From contig NZ_STGD01000007.1 of NCBI RefSeq assembly GCF_005222755.1, positions 186,001-250,000 of the forward strand: a DNA stretch of 64,000 bases, in the 5' to 3' direction. The DNA comes from Roseomonas sp. HF4 (lineage in GTDB: Bacteria; Pseudomonadota; Alphaproteobacteria; Acetobacterales; Acetobacteraceae). The position numbers were made by a program, and so were the translations under genes. This document shows positions 1 through 8,698 of this stretch, piece after piece (position 1 is the stretch's first letter; each line of letters opens with the position of its first letter). The notes beneath the pieces were generated by a model. The model had not been told where the DNA came from. It saw nothing but the letters and a program-made list of their open reading frames with translations, and did no database searches.

Positions 1-330
1 GCGCAGGATCGAGAAGGCGGCGTCGGCCGAGGTGAAGGGCGTGCCGTCATGGAATACCGCGTCGCGGCGCAGCCGGAACTCCCAGGTCAGCGGGTCGATC
101 GCGCGCCAGGATTCCGCCAGCAGCGGGCGCGGCCGCAGCGTCGCGTCCTGCGCCAGGAGTGTCTCCCAGACATGCAGCTGCGCGTTGCGGTTCGGCGTGA
201 AGCTGATGTGCGGGTCGGCATTCTCCATGGATGCCTTGAAGCCGATGCGCAGCGTCTGGGCCGTGGCGGGCATCGCACCGGCGCCGAGCAGGACGGCGAG
301 TGCGGCGATGTGCAGGCGATGGCGGATCAT
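1..330 (-). CDS. Partial ABC transporter solute-binding protein, family 5 (N-terminal 110 residues)
   Basis: The N-terminal part of a periplasmic peptide/oligopeptide-type binding protein; the gene runs off the left edge. A cleavable signal peptide is visible (MIRHRLHIAALAVLLGAGA, then an Ala-Thr-Ala-Gln cleavage region). It is followed by LRIGFKASMENADPHIS and, near residue 93, FHDGTPFTSADAAFS. That last motif is the conserved FxDGxPFTAxD block of SBP_bac_5 proteins. The ligand cannot be told from this fragment. It is the last visible gene of the leftward operon that also holds two Bug receptors, so it may supply uptake of the same compound class. The 207 bases between it and the next gene show nothing recognisable. 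Confidence 0.85.
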   Translation of the reverse strand, partial: MIRHRLHIAALAVLLGAGAMPATAQTLRIGFKASMENADPHISFTPNRNAQLHVWETLLAQDATLRPRPLLAESWRAIDPLTWEFRLRRDAVFHDGTPFTSADAAFSILR

Positions 331-537
331 GAGGTGGGCCTCCGGCGGGAGCGCGGCCCCGGCGGCCGCGGATCGATACCGTGTCGGATATGCAATCGAC
401 GTGCTAGCCCCGTCGGCGGGCCGCGTCGCCGTCGAGCCGCAGGTCGGAGCCCTTTGCCTCCGCCCCGGCCCCATGGGCCGAAGCCCGGAGTCCCGGGCAC
501 TTGGCGTGACCAGGCCGGGCGGTGCCGGGAGGGCGCC

Positions 538-1500
538 TCAATTGGCCGTCGCCCCCGACGCTCGGATGATCGGGATCCAGATGCGGAACTGCTCGTCCCA
601 GAAGCGTTCGAGCTCATCCGCCCCGCTGCCGCGCGGCTCGACGCCGAGCTCGACCAGGCGGTTGCGCGTGGCCGGCGCCGCCACCGCATTGCGCAGCGCG
701 CGTTCGAGCCGCGCGACGATCGGCGCCGGCGTTCCCGTGGCGACGAAGACGGCGTGCCAGTTGTAGGTCTCGTAGCCCGGCAGGCCGGCTTCCGCGGCAG
801 TCGGCACGTCGGGCAGCGCCGCGCTGCGGTTGCGCGACGCCATGGCGAGCGCGCGGACCCGACCCTCGCGCACGAGCGCGACATAGGGCGGCAGCGTGTC
901 GACCATCAGGTCCACCGTGCCGGCCATGAGATCGGTGAGCGCAGGGCCGGAGCCGCGATAGGGCACATGCACCATCTCCGCGCCGATCATGTTGGCGAGC
1001 AGGTGGCCCGACAGGTGGACGATGGTGCCGGGGCCGGAGCTCGCATAGGTGATGCGGCCCGGATTGGCGCGCACCAGGGCGATGAAGTCCTGCAGCGTCC
1101 GCGCCTGCACGTTCGGGTTGACGACGATGATGTTGGGCACCGTGCCGACCAGGCCGACCGGGGCGAAGGCGCGCCGCAGGTCGAAGGGCATGTTGCTGTA
1201 GAGCCCGGCATTCATCACGCCGGAGGAGAGGGTGTGCAGGACGATGGTGTAGCCGTCAGCCGGCGCCTGCAGCGCGGCCTGGGAGCCGATGATGCCGCCG
1301 CTGCCGCCGCGGTTCTCGACCACCACGGTCTGGCCGAGATCCGCACCCATGCCCTGCGCGAGGATCCGCCCGACGACATCCGCCGCGCCGCCGGGCGCGA
1401 AGGGGATGACCATGCGGACGGGCCTGTCGGGATAGGCGGGCTGCGCGCGGACCGGCAGCGCAGCCGCGAGCATGGCAAGGCAGACAATCAGGCGACGCAT
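538..1500 (-). CDS. Bug/TctC family tripartite tricarboxylate transporter substrate-binding protein
   Basis: A 320-residue periplasmic receptor of the Bug (TctC) family, which binds small carboxylates or aromatic acids. It starts at MRRLIVCLAMLAAALP, a Sec signal peptide ending PVRAQP, because a GGGAGGA ribosome site lies just upstream of that ATG. Family landmarks are YPDRPVRMVIPFAPGGAADVVGR after the signal, VVENRGGSGG, a central VHVPYRGSGPALTDLMAG, and the terminal ELERFWDEQ region. No TctA or TctB membrane components are present, which is common for the many orphan Bug receptors of Acetobacteraceae and Burkholderiales. The ligand is unknown. Confidence 0.93.
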   Translation of the reverse strand: MRRLIVCLAMLAAALPVRAQPAYPDRPVRMVIPFAPGGAADVVGRILAQGMGADLGQTVVVENRGGSGGIIGSQAALQAPADGYTIVLHTLSSGVMNAGLYSNMPFDLRRAFAPVGLVGTVPNIIVVNPNVQARTLQDFIALVRANPGRITYASSGPGTIVHLSGHLLANMIGAEMVHVPYRGSGPALTDLMAGTVDLMVDTLPPYVALVREGRVRALAMASRNRSAALPDVPTAAEAGLPGYETYNWHAVFVATGTPAPIVARLERALRNAVAAPATRNRLVELGVEPRGSGADELERFWDEQFRIWIPIIRASGATAN

Positions 1501-1601
1501 TTTTCTTTTCCTCCCGGATCGACATTCGAGCATGGCGCGCGGCGCGGCAGCGCGCCAGACGGGCTGGCGCCCGCTTCAGAAACGCAGGCCGCGGCCGACG
1601 G

Positions 1602-2375
1602 TCAGGGCGTCTGCTCCGGCGCCAGGTCGAAGCGGGTCATGTCGTCCAGGCTTTCGCCGAACCACGCCCGTATGCCGGCGGTGTGGCGACCGATCGCGCG
1701 CGCGACGCCGTTCTCCACCACCATCGGCAGGTCGTGCCCGGGGATGAGGAGGCAGCCCGGCCGCCTGCGGCAGATCTCCCACACCATGTCGATGGTCGCG
1801 CGGCTGACGGCGGCGTCGTAGGTCATGTCGGTGCGGCGCGTGGTCAGCTCGACGCGGTTCTTCACCGCATCCTGCAGCAGCACGCAATCCTGCCCATCGC
1901 CGGCGATGACGAAGATCAGGTGTCCGGGCGTGTGCCCGGGCGCGAGATGCGCGGTGATCCCGGGCAGCACCTCCTCGCCGTCGTCCATCAGGCGCAGCGT
2001 CGGCCAGCGCGACAGGGCCTCGATCGCGTGTTCGGGCACGGAGGTCTCGCCCCAGGGGACGCCGAGCGCCCAGGCGAGTTCCTTGCGGCCGATGCCGATG
2101 CGCGCCTGGCGGAACAGCGGCCAGTTCACGGCATGGTCGTGATGCGCGTGGCTGAGCAGCAGGTCCGTCACGTCCCCCGGCGCCACGCCGCGCGCGGCGA
2201 GCGCGGCCACGAGCGGCTTGCGCAGCCCGTAGCCGCCGCCGTCCAGCACGACGATGCGGCCATGCCCGCGCAGCAGCACCACGGTGCTCCAGCCGAGGCC
2301 GCCATGCTCGACCGCCTTGCCGGGATAGCCCGTGACCAGGATTTCGAGGTCCCAGCCGCCGCCCTGCCACGCCAT
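1602..2375 (-). CDS. Metallo-beta-lactamase-fold hydrolase
   Basis: A predicted cytoplasmic Zn-dependent hydrolase of 257 residues. The zinc motif HAHHDH is near residue 88 (LLLSHAHHDHAVNW), a second metal His lies in LAPGHTPGHL, and a later one in LLIPGHDLP. This is the layout of lactonase or glyoxalase II-type MBL proteins. The start was placed at MAWQGGGWDLEI, preceded by GAAGGGGA. An upstream extension is possible but would run into the preceding Bug gene. It sits between two Bug receptor genes and resembles the second MBL protein at 3495-4289 only in fold. A lactone or ester intermediate of the same pathway is the likely substrate, by inference. Confidence 0.88.
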   Translation of the reverse strand: MAWQGGGWDLEILVTGYPGKAVEHGGLGWSTVVLLRGHGRIVVLDGGGYGLRKPLVAALAARGVAPGDVTDLLLSHAHHDHAVNWPLFRQARIGIGRKELAWALGVPWGETSVPEHAIEALSRWPTLRLMDDGEEVLPGITAHLAPGHTPGHLIFVIAGDGQDCVLLQDAVKNRVELTTRRTDMTYDAAVSRATIDMVWEICRRRPGCLLIPGHDLPMVVENGVARAIGRHTAGIRAWFGESLDDMTRFDLAPEQTP

Positions 2376-2446
2376 GCCGAAATCCCCTTCGCCTTCGCGG
2401 TCGAGCCTAGTCGGCTCGCGCGCCTGCGGCCAGACGGCCGCGCCCG

Positions 2447-3433
2447 TCAGTCGAGCCGCGCGCCGGAGACCTCGACCAGTTCCCGCCACACCGCGTCCTG
2501 CGCCCGGATGAAGGCGGTCAGCGCCTCCGGGCTTTCGTCCCAGACCGGCGTGAAGCCGAGCGGCGTCAGCCGTTCCCGGAAGCTGTCCTGCCGCACGGCG
2601 GCGACCGTGGCGCGATGCAGCGCGGCGGCGATCGGCGCCGGCGTGCCTGCCGCGCCCGAGATGCAGTACCAGAACTCCATGTCCATCCCGGACCCGGGCA
2701 GGAGCTCCGCCATGCCCGGCGTCCGCTCAAGGCCGGGCACGTAGCCGACGCGCTGCTGGCTGCCCACGGCCAGCGCCCTGAGCCGTCCTTCGCGCACATG
2801 CGGGATGATGGCGGGGATGCCGTCGAAGATGACGTCGACATTGCCGGCGATCAGGTCGTTGAGGCTCGGCGCCAGGCCGCGATAGGGCACGTGGGTGATG
2901 TCGATGCCGGCCGAACGCATCATCTTGGACAGGCTGAGATGGCTGATCGTGCCGAGCCCCGAGGACCCCGCGCTGATCTGCCCGGGCCGCCGCTTCGCGT
3001 CCGCGACAAGGTCCTGGAAGCTCTGCCAGGGCTTGTCGGCGCGGACCACGAGCAGCGTGGTGCCGACCGACACGCGCGAGATGTGCGTGAAGTCGGCCAG
3101 CCCGTCGAAGGGCATGCCGTTGCGGTAGAGGTACTTGTTGGCGCAGAGGATCGTGGCGCCGCCGAGGAACAGGGTATGGCCATCCGGCGCGCTGCGCGCG
3201 ACCACCTCCCCGGCGATGTTGCCGCCGGCGCCGGGGCGGTTGTCGATCACGACCGACTGGCCGAGCAGCGCGCCCATACGTTCCGCCACGAGCCGTGCCG
3301 TGATGTCGGCCGCACCGCCGGGCGGGAAGGGCACCACCAGGCGAAGCGGGCGGGCCGGGAAGCCTTGCGCCCGCGCGATGCCGGGCAGCGTCAGCGCGGC
3401 ACCGAGCAGGATCCGGCGGCTCAGTCGTGTCAT
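2447..3433 (-). CDS. Bug/TctC family substrate-binding protein (second copy)
   Basis: A 328-residue Bug receptor with a Sec signal peptide (MTRLSRRILLGAALTLPGIARAQ) and a strong GGGAGGAAG ribosome site. Typical blocks are FPARPLRLVVPFPPGGAADITARLV, VIDNRPGAGGNIAGE, ITHVPYRGLAPSLNDLIAG and EALTAFIRAQDAVWREL. It is clearly diverged from the Bug protein at 538-1500, so the two are not a recent duplication and may bind different ligands. The 61-base gap to the upstream MBL gene and the shared direction support one operon. Confidence 0.93.
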   Translation of the reverse strand: MTRLSRRILLGAALTLPGIARAQGFPARPLRLVVPFPPGGAADITARLVAERMGALLGQSVVIDNRPGAGGNIAGEVVARSAPDGHTLFLGGATILCANKYLYRNGMPFDGLADFTHISRVSVGTTLLVVRADKPWQSFQDLVADAKRRPGQISAGSSGLGTISHLSLSKMMRSAGIDITHVPYRGLAPSLNDLIAGNVDVIFDGIPAIIPHVREGRLRALAVGSQQRVGYVPGLERTPGMAELLPGSGMDMEFWYCISGAAGTPAPIAAALHRATVAAVRQDSFRERLTPLGFTPVWDESPEALTAFIRAQDAVWRELVEVSGARLD

Positions 3434-3494
3434 TGTTTCTTCCTCCCGTATGGGCGGCGCGGTGGACCCGCGCCGCCGGTCTGTGCAGCGAAGG

Positions 3495-4289
3495 TCAGGC
3501 GGATGGCTCGCGGTGCAGTTCGGCCACGATGCCCTCCAGCCCCGGCGCCGCGGGGTAGCGGCGCATCACCTCGGGGTCGTGGCCGGGCACGATGTGCCGC
3601 GGGCCGGGCGCCAGGGCGCGCAGACGGTCGAAGCCGTCCAGCATCAGCCCGACATGGAAGCAAGTGGTGAAGGGCCGGCCGCTCTCCATGTTCTCGTAGA
3701 AATGCGTGACGTCGGAGGCGAGCACCACCTGGCCGCGCTCGGTGTTCACCCTCACGCATTGCAGCCCGGCCGAATGGCCGCCGACGGCATGCAGGGTGAT
3801 GCCCGGCGCGATCTCGGCATCGCCCATGTGGAAGACGGTGCGGTCGGCATAGGTCATGCGCACGATGCCGACCACGTCCTCGACCTCGAAGGAATGGCGC
3901 AGCTTCCTGTGCTTCATGAAGTGGCCGCAGGCGTAGTGCATCTCGGCTTCCTGCAGGTGGAAGCGGGCGCGCGCGAACTTATGGAAGCTGCCGACATGGT
4001 CGTAGTGCAGGTGCGTGATGACCACGTCCTCCACCTTGTCGGGATCGACGCCGATCAGGGGCAGGCTCTCGATCGGGCAGCGCAGGTAGCTGCGCTTGCG
4101 CCGCGCCGCGACCTCGGCGGTGAAGCCGGTGTCGATGACGATGGCGCGGTCGTCGTTCGCGGCCACCCAGACGAAGTAGTCCATGGGCATCGGCGCGTCA
4201 TGCGGGTCGCCGCCGATGAAGTGCTCGTGGCGGCGCGCCTCGCGCATCGCGTAGCGCAGCGCGTAGACGCGCCAGGTCGGCTCGGTCAT
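3495..4289 (-). CDS. Metallo-beta-lactamase-fold hydrolase (lactonase-like)
   Basis: 264 residues with the metal motif HLHYDH (VVITHLHYDHVGSFHKF), later ligands in AVGGHSAGLQ and the Asp of LASDVTHFYEN, and a terminal PGHDPEVMRR. This arrangement matches N-acyl homoserine lactonase-like and related MBL hydrolases. Its ATG overlaps the stop of the upstream oxidoreductase gene by four bases (ATGA), so translational coupling is likely. The coupling suggests it opens or hydrolyses a product of the flavin/Fe-S oxidoreductase. A quorum-quenching role is possible from the fold but nothing else in the sequence supports it. Confidence 0.9.
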   Translation of the reverse strand: MTEPTWRVYALRYAMREARRHEHFIGGDPHDAPMPMDYFVWVAANDDRAIVIDTGFTAEVAARRKRSYLRCPIESLPLIGVDPDKVEDVVITHLHYDHVGSFHKFARARFHLQEAEMHYACGHFMKHRKLRHSFEVEDVVGIVRMTYADRTVFHMGDAEIAPGITLHAVGGHSAGLQCVRVNTERGQVVLASDVTHFYENMESGRPFTTCFHVGLMLDGFDRLRALAPGPRHIVPGHDPEVMRRYPAAPGLEGIVAELHREPSA

Positions 4290-6268
4290 GCGGCGTTCTC
4301 CCGGGAAGTCGTGGCGGCGGCGCGCAGGCCGAGGGCGAGCCCGACCATTGAGGCATCGCGCAGCACGGTGAGGTAGTCGCCCGGCTGGTTGGCATCGCCC
4401 ACCAGCGTATGGGGCAGGCCGGTGGCTTCGACTTCCGCCAGCGCATCGCGGTTCGGCAGGGCGCCGACCGCGGCGACGACATGCGTGACGCCGTCCAGCC
4501 GCTGCGGCGCGCCGCCTTCGTCGAAGTGCAGCACGCCGTTTTCCAGCCTGTCCACGCGCGCGCCGGTGTGGAACGCGACACCCGCGGCGCGCAGCCGGAT
4601 CATGATGTCGGTGCGGTTGTTGCGCGCCATGGCCGGCGCGATGGCCGACAGCGCCTCCAGCACCGTGATGCGGCAGCCGCGGAGCGCAAGGATCTCCGCC
4701 GCCTCCAGCCCGACGATGCCGCCGCCGATGACCGCGACCGTCGCGCCTTCGGGCACGAGCGACGGGTCGAGGATGACGTCCCACGCCTGCAGCGGCGCCG
4801 CGCCCGGCAGCGCCAGCGGCCGCGGCCGCGCGCCGGTGGCGATCACGACATGATCGGGCGCGAGGCCGCGGATCATCGCCTCCGTCGCCGCCACGCCGCA
4901 GCGCACGCGCACGCCGGCAGCCATCGCCTGGTCCCAGCGCCAGGTCCAGAGCGGGCGCACCTCCTCCTTGTCCGGCGCCGCCACGGCCAGGTGGATCTGC
5001 CCGCCCGGCTGGGACGCCTTCTCCCACACCTCGACCTCGTGCCCGCGCGCGGCGGCGAGGCGTGCCACCTCCATCCCGCCGACGCCGGCGCCGAGCACAA
5101 GGATGCGCAGGCGCTGCGCCGCCGGGGCGAGCGGCGGTTCCGAGAATTCCGGAGCCTCCAACTCGGTGCCGAGCATCGGGTTGGTCACGCAGGCGACGTC
5201 GCGTTCCAGCGTCAGCCGCTCGAAGCAGACGTTGCAGGAGATGCAGAGCCGGATCGGCACGCTCGACTCGCCGAAGGCCTTGCGCGGCCAATGCGCATCC
5301 GCCGTCAGCGCGCGGCCGAGCGAGACATAGTCCGCGGCCCCGCCCGCCAGCGCGGCCTCGGCGTCCTCGGGCGTCAGGATGCGGCCGGCGATGATCGTCG
5401 GGATGTTCACGGCATCGGTGATTGGCTTCGCGTGCGGCTCCAGTGTCCGGCGCGGCATGGATGGCGGCTGGATGCAGAAGCGCGACAGCGTCGGGCTTTC
5501 GTTGGTGCCGCCGGACAGGTCGAGCGCGCTGATCCCCGCCGCTTCCAGCATGCGCGCGAGTTCCACCATCTCCTCGATCGGGTAGCCGTCGTCGCAGTAT
5601 TCGGTGCAGGAGATGCGGACCCAGAGCGGGAAGTCCGGCAGCGCGTCGCGCAGGCGATGCACGGTCTCCAGCAGCAGGCGCGCGCGGTTCGGCAGGCTGC
5701 CGCCATATTCGTCCGTGCGCTTGTTGATCCGCGCGGTCAGGAACTGCTGGAACAGGTAGCCGTTGGCGGCATGCAACTCGACCGCGTCATACCCCGCCTG
5801 CCACAGCCGCCGCGCGGCGGTGACGAAATCCTTCTGGATCTCAATGATCTCCGGCCTGTCGAGCGGACGCACCGCATCGCCCGTATTGGGGTTCTGCCAG
5901 GGCGAAGGCCCGACCGGCTCCATGTTCAGCACCATCCGCCGCAGCAGCCCGCCACGGTGGTTGAGCTGCCCGATGGCGTGGCAGTCGTGCCGCCGGATCG
6001 CCTCGACCAGACGCGCCAGCCCGGGGACGAAGCGGTCGTGGTAGATCCAGAGCGAGTTGTTGTGCGCGCGACCGCCCGCGCTGACCGCCATCGCCTCGGT
6101 GACGATGGCGGCGACGCCGCCCCTGGCGCGTTCCTCGTAATAGGCGCGGTCGCGCTCGGTCGACAGGCCGTCGCTGGTGCTGAAGTTCGTCCCCATCGGC
6201 GCCATGACGAGGCGGTTCTTCATCCGCAGGGGGCCGATCATCCCCGGGCGCTGCAGCAGCGACGGCAT
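4286..6268 (-). CDS. Old Yellow Enzyme-type NADH:flavin oxidoreductase with Fe-S and FAD domains (2,4-dienoyl-CoA reductase family)
   Basis: 660 residues in the order of FadH-type enzymes. An FMN-binding TIM barrel comes first (about 1-340: RMKNRLVMAPMGTNF, YYEERARGGVAAIVTEA, AGYDAVELHAANGYL, YGGSLPNRARLL). Next is a 4Fe-4S Cys cluster, CISCNVC followed by a fourth Cys 11 residues on. Then comes an FAD/NAD module starting ILVLGAGVGGMEVARLA, with a second dinucleotide motif VAVIGGGIVGLEAAE. It reduces an activated carbon-carbon double bond with NAD(P)H. Relatives include dienoyl-CoA reductase and trimethylamine dehydrogenase, and the exact substrate is unknown. The start is the ATG just after the end of the dehydrogenase gene. 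Its stop overlaps the MBL gene. Confidence 0.92.
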   Translation of the reverse strand: MPSLLQRPGMIGPLRMKNRLVMAPMGTNFSTSDGLSTERDRAYYEERARGGVAAIVTEAMAVSAGGRAHNNSLWIYHDRFVPGLARLVEAIRRHDCHAIGQLNHRGGLLRRMVLNMEPVGPSPWQNPNTGDAVRPLDRPEIIEIQKDFVTAARRLWQAGYDAVELHAANGYLFQQFLTARINKRTDEYGGSLPNRARLLLETVHRLRDALPDFPLWVRISCTEYCDDGYPIEEMVELARMLEAAGISALDLSGGTNESPTLSRFCIQPPSMPRRTLEPHAKPITDAVNIPTIIAGRILTPEDAEAALAGGAADYVSLGRALTADAHWPRKAFGESSVPIRLCISCNVCFERLTLERDVACVTNPMLGTELEAPEFSEPPLAPAAQRLRILVLGAGVGGMEVARLAAARGHEVEVWEKASQPGGQIHLAVAAPDKEEVRPLWTWRWDQAMAAGVRVRCGVAATEAMIRGLAPDHVVIATGARPRPLALPGAAPLQAWDVILDPSLVPEGATVAVIGGGIVGLEAAEILALRGCRITVLEALSAIAPAMARNNRTDIMIRLRAAGVAFHTGARVDRLENGVLHFDEGGAPQRLDGVTHVVAAVGALPNRDALAEVEATGLPHTLVGDANQPGDYLTVLRDASMVGLALGLRAAATTSRENAA

Positions 6269-6273
6269 GGCCC

Positions 6274-7209
6274 CTACTTCGCCTTGTCGGCGTCGAGCAC
6301 CGCCTGCACCGCCGCCGGGTCGCACGCGATGGCCACGCCCGCGCGCTCGAGCTGCAGCTTCATCGGCACGCGGCTGTCGAGGTTCTCCCAGCCGCGGTTC
6401 AGCGCCTCGTTCATCTCCTCGAGCGTCAGGTTGCAGAAGCGCATGGGGACGCCGAGGTCGCGGCCCATCTGCACGGCGAGCGAGACGTCCTTGTGCGCGA
6501 GCTTCAGGGAGAAGGCCGGCGGGTCGTACTTGTCCACCAGGAACTGCTCCGCCACGCGGTCGAAGGTGCGGCGCCGGCCGAGCGAGCCCTGCCGGATCGC
6601 CTTCCAGAGGTCGAGCGGGTCCATCCCCGCCTTGACGCCCATGGAGAAGACCTCGGCCATCGCGGTCTGGATCGCGTAGCCCGCCATGTTGTGCACGAGC
6701 TTCGCGACGGTCGCGCTGCCCACGGGCCCGATATAGGCGGCCTGGTCGCCGAAGGCGTCGAGCACGGGCTTGCAGGTGTCGAACACCGCGCGGTCGCCGC
6801 CCACCCAGATCGCGAGCTTGCCGGTCTCGGCCCCCTTCGGCCCGCCGCTGACGGGTGCGTCGAAGCCGAAGGCGCCCTTTTCGGCCAACGCCGCGGCGAA
6901 GCGGCGCACCAGCGCCTGGGAATTCGTCGAGAGGTCGAAATAGGCCGCGCCTTTCCGCACCCCGGCGAGGATGCCGTCGGGGCCGAACACGACCGGCTCC
7001 ACCTCCTTCGGCCCGGGGAGCGAGGTGAAGATCACCTCGCACTGCTCGGCCACGGCCTTCGGGGTCTCCGCCCAGGTGGCGCCGGCCGCGAGCCGGTTCG
7101 CGCCGGCCTCGCGCCTGATGTCGTGGATGACGAGGTCGTGGCCCGCCTTCTGGAGATTGGCGGCCATGAAGGCCCCCATCGTGCCGAGGCCGATGAATCC
7201 CACCTTCAT
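6274..7209 (-). CDS. NAD(P)-dependent oxidoreductase of the 3-hydroxyisobutyrate dehydrogenase family
   Basis: 311 residues. The N-terminal Rossmann motif is [17 protein letters not shown]. The substrate-binding block [22 protein letters not shown] follows near residue 120, and the catalytic-lysine segment [19 protein letters not shown] sits near residue 170. These define the beta-hydroxyacid dehydrogenase family, which oxidises 3-hydroxyisobutyrate, tartronate semialdehyde-type or 6-phosphogluconate-like substrates. It is five bases from the Old Yellow Enzyme-type gene downstream and four bases from the decarboxylase-like gene upstream, a tightly packed operon. Substrate not assignable from sequence. 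Confidence 0.93.
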   Translation of the reverse strand: MKVGFIGLGTMGAFMAANLQKAGHDLVIHDIRREAGANRLAAGATWAETPKAVAEQCEVIFTSLPGPKEVEPVVFGPDGILAGVRKGAAYFDLSTNSQALVRRFAAALAEKGAFGFDAPVSGGPKGAETGKLAIWVGGDRAVFDTCKPVLDAFGDQAAYIGPVGSATVAKLVHNMAGYAIQTAMAEVFSMGVKAGMDPLDLWKAIRQGSLGRRRTFDRVAEQFLVDKYDPPAFSLKLAHKDVSLAVQMGRDLGVPMRFCNLTLEEMNEALNRGWENLDSRVPMKLQLERAGVAIACDPAAVQAVLDADKAK

Positions 7210-7213
7210 GGCG

Positions 7214-7549
7214 TCAGCCCTTCGCCTTGTCCTGGGCGTCGAACACGTCGACCGCGACATGGGCGGCCGTCATGGCCGAGGGCCAGCCCGAATACATCGC
7301 GAGGTGGGTGATGATCTCGCTCACCTCCTCGCGCGTCAGGCCGTTCGTCAGGCCGCGGCCGATGTGGCTGTTGAGCTGGTCCTGCCAGCCGAGCGCGACC
7401 AGGGCCGCGATCGTGACCATGCTGCGGTCGCGCTTGGACAGCTGCGGGCGCGCCCAGACGTCGCCGTAGACGTACTCGCTGGTCATCTCCACCAGCTTCG
7501 GGAAGGCCGGGTTGATCCGGTCGCGTCGGGCGGAAGGCGGGGCGGCCAT
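7214..7549 (-). CDS. Carboxymuconolactone decarboxylase family protein
   Basis: A compact 111-residue protein. DVWARPQLSKRDRSMVTIAALVALG and a helix ending HIGRGLTNGLTREEVSEIITHLAMYSGWP are hallmark CMD blocks. The family includes PcaC of the protocatechuate pathway and AhpD-like reductases. No CxxC is present, which argues against an AhpD peroxidase-type role. The start MAAPPS was chosen because AGGAGAG precedes it. It is the first gene of the leftward operon, facing the LysR gene, so it is probably closest to the regulated promoter. Confidence 0.9.
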   Translation of the reverse strand: MAAPPSARRDRINPAFPKLVEMTSEYVYGDVWARPQLSKRDRSMVTIAALVALGWQDQLNSHIGRGLTNGLTREEVSEIITHLAMYSGWPSAMTAAHVAVDVFDAQDKAKG

Positions 7550-7674
7550 GGCACTCTCCTGCATGGGTTCAGCGGCGCGATACGGACCCGCGGCGACGCG
7601 CCCCCCCGCAGGCTTTCCGACCTGCCGGACCGACCTCGGCCCCTGGTGCCGAAGCCATGCGTTTCCATCCCGGG

Positions 7675-7739
7675 CGGAGGCGCCGTTGCGCCTCCGGCGA
7701 GAGCATTCCAGCGGCCACCCCGGCCGTCCAATGGAATGC
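7675..7739. promoter_or_regulatory. Inverted repeats in the divergent promoter region of the LysR gene and catabolic operon
   Basis: Two inverted repeats lie in the 239-base gap between the CMD-like gene and the LysR gene. The first is a 9-base arm pair, CGGAGGCGC and GCGCCTCCG, with a four-base loop (7675-7696). The second is GCATTCCA and TGGAATGC, separated by 21 bases (7703-7739). LysR regulators usually bind dyads between divergent genes, so these are the best candidate operators. The first could instead be a transcript hairpin. Confidence 0.4.
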
Positions 7740-7788
7740 CTGCCGCGGCCCATAGATGTCGTTTATGGTTCGACGCCGGAGGACGCCC

Positions 7789-8682
7789 ATGAACCTGCGC
7801 CAGCTCGAGGTCTTCCACGCCGTGATGCGGGCCGGCACGGTGACGGGCGCGGCGCGACTGCTCGGCGTGACGCAACCCTCGGTCAGCACCGTGCTCAAGC
7901 ATTGTGAGGCGCAGCTTCGCATGCCGCTGTTCCGCCGCCTGGGCGGCCGGCTGCAGCCGACGCCCGAGGCCGAGGCGATCCTGCCGGACATCGAGGCGAT
8001 CTTCGCCCGGCTGGACTCCGTCGAGCGGCAGCTGCGCGACCTCAAGGGCGGCCGGATCGGGACGCTCTCGCTGGCCGGGGCCTTCCCGATCGCCAACGGC
8101 TACCTGGCCGCGGCCGTCGCGTCCTTCATCGCCGAGCGGCCGGGCGTGCGCGTCGTGCTGCAGGCGCTCGCCTCCTCCGAACTGCTCGACCGCGTGGTCA
8201 GCCGCGAGGTGGAACTCGGCGTCGGCCTGGAGCCAATCGTGCACCCGGAGCTGGAGACCGAGGTGCTCGTCGCTTCCGGCGTCGCCTGCGTGATGCGGGA
8301 CGACCACCCCCTGGCCGCGCAGGAGGAGGTCGCGATCCGCCAGCTCGACGGTCTGCCCATCATCACCTTCCTGTCGCGCGCCCCGCTGCGCGGCTACGTG
8401 GACCGGGCGCTCTCCGAGGCCGGGATCGTGCCGCGCATCAGCGTGCAGGTGAGCATGTCCATGACCGGCATGGCGCTGGCGCATCACGGCGCCGGCGTCG
8501 CGCTGGTCGAGCCCTTCCTGCTGAGCACCTTCCCGATCCCGGGCCTGGTCGTGCGCCCGCTGCGGCCGCGCATCGAGATGAAGACGTTGCTGATCCGCGC
8601 CCGCTCCGCGCCCCGCTCGGCCATCATGGAGACCTTCGTCGCGCATCTGCACCGCGAGGTGCCCCGGCTGCTGGCCCCATAG
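7789..8682 (+). CDS. LysR family transcriptional regulator
   Basis: 297 residues. The N-terminal winged helix-turn-helix (MNLRQLEVFHAVMRAGTVTGAARLLGVTQPSVSTVLKHCEAQL; residues 1-60) is textbook LysR. An effector-binding domain follows (from about 90, GTLSLAGAFPIANGYLAAAVASFIAERPGVRVVLQ). The start at MNLRQLE is set by the GGAGG seven bases before it; upstream in-frame starts lack one. It is divergent from the catabolic operon at 1-7549 and probably controls it in response to an intermediate. The C-terminal part resembles the NocR/LysR subgroup, but the ligand is unknown. Confidence 0.95.
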   Translation: MNLRQLEVFHAVMRAGTVTGAARLLGVTQPSVSTVLKHCEAQLRMPLFRRLGGRLQPTPEAEAILPDIEAIFARLDSVERQLRDLKGGRIGTLSLAGAFPIANGYLAAAVASFIAERPGVRVVLQALASSELLDRVVSREVELGVGLEPIVHPELETEVLVASGVACVMRDDHPLAAQEEVAIRQLDGLPIITFLSRAPLRGYVDRALSEAGIVPRISVQVSMSMTGMALAHHGAGVALVEPFLLSTFPIPGLVVRPLRPRIEMKTLLIRARSAPRSAIMETFVAHLHREVPRLLAP

Positions 8683-8698
8683 CGCCGGACCGGGCGCG

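Noticed and set aside
4286-7042. N-terminal extension of the oxidoreductase gene to 918 codons
   Set aside because: The extra part reads antisense-like low-complexity sequence over the HIBADH-like gene; conserved sequence starts at the ATG at 6268.
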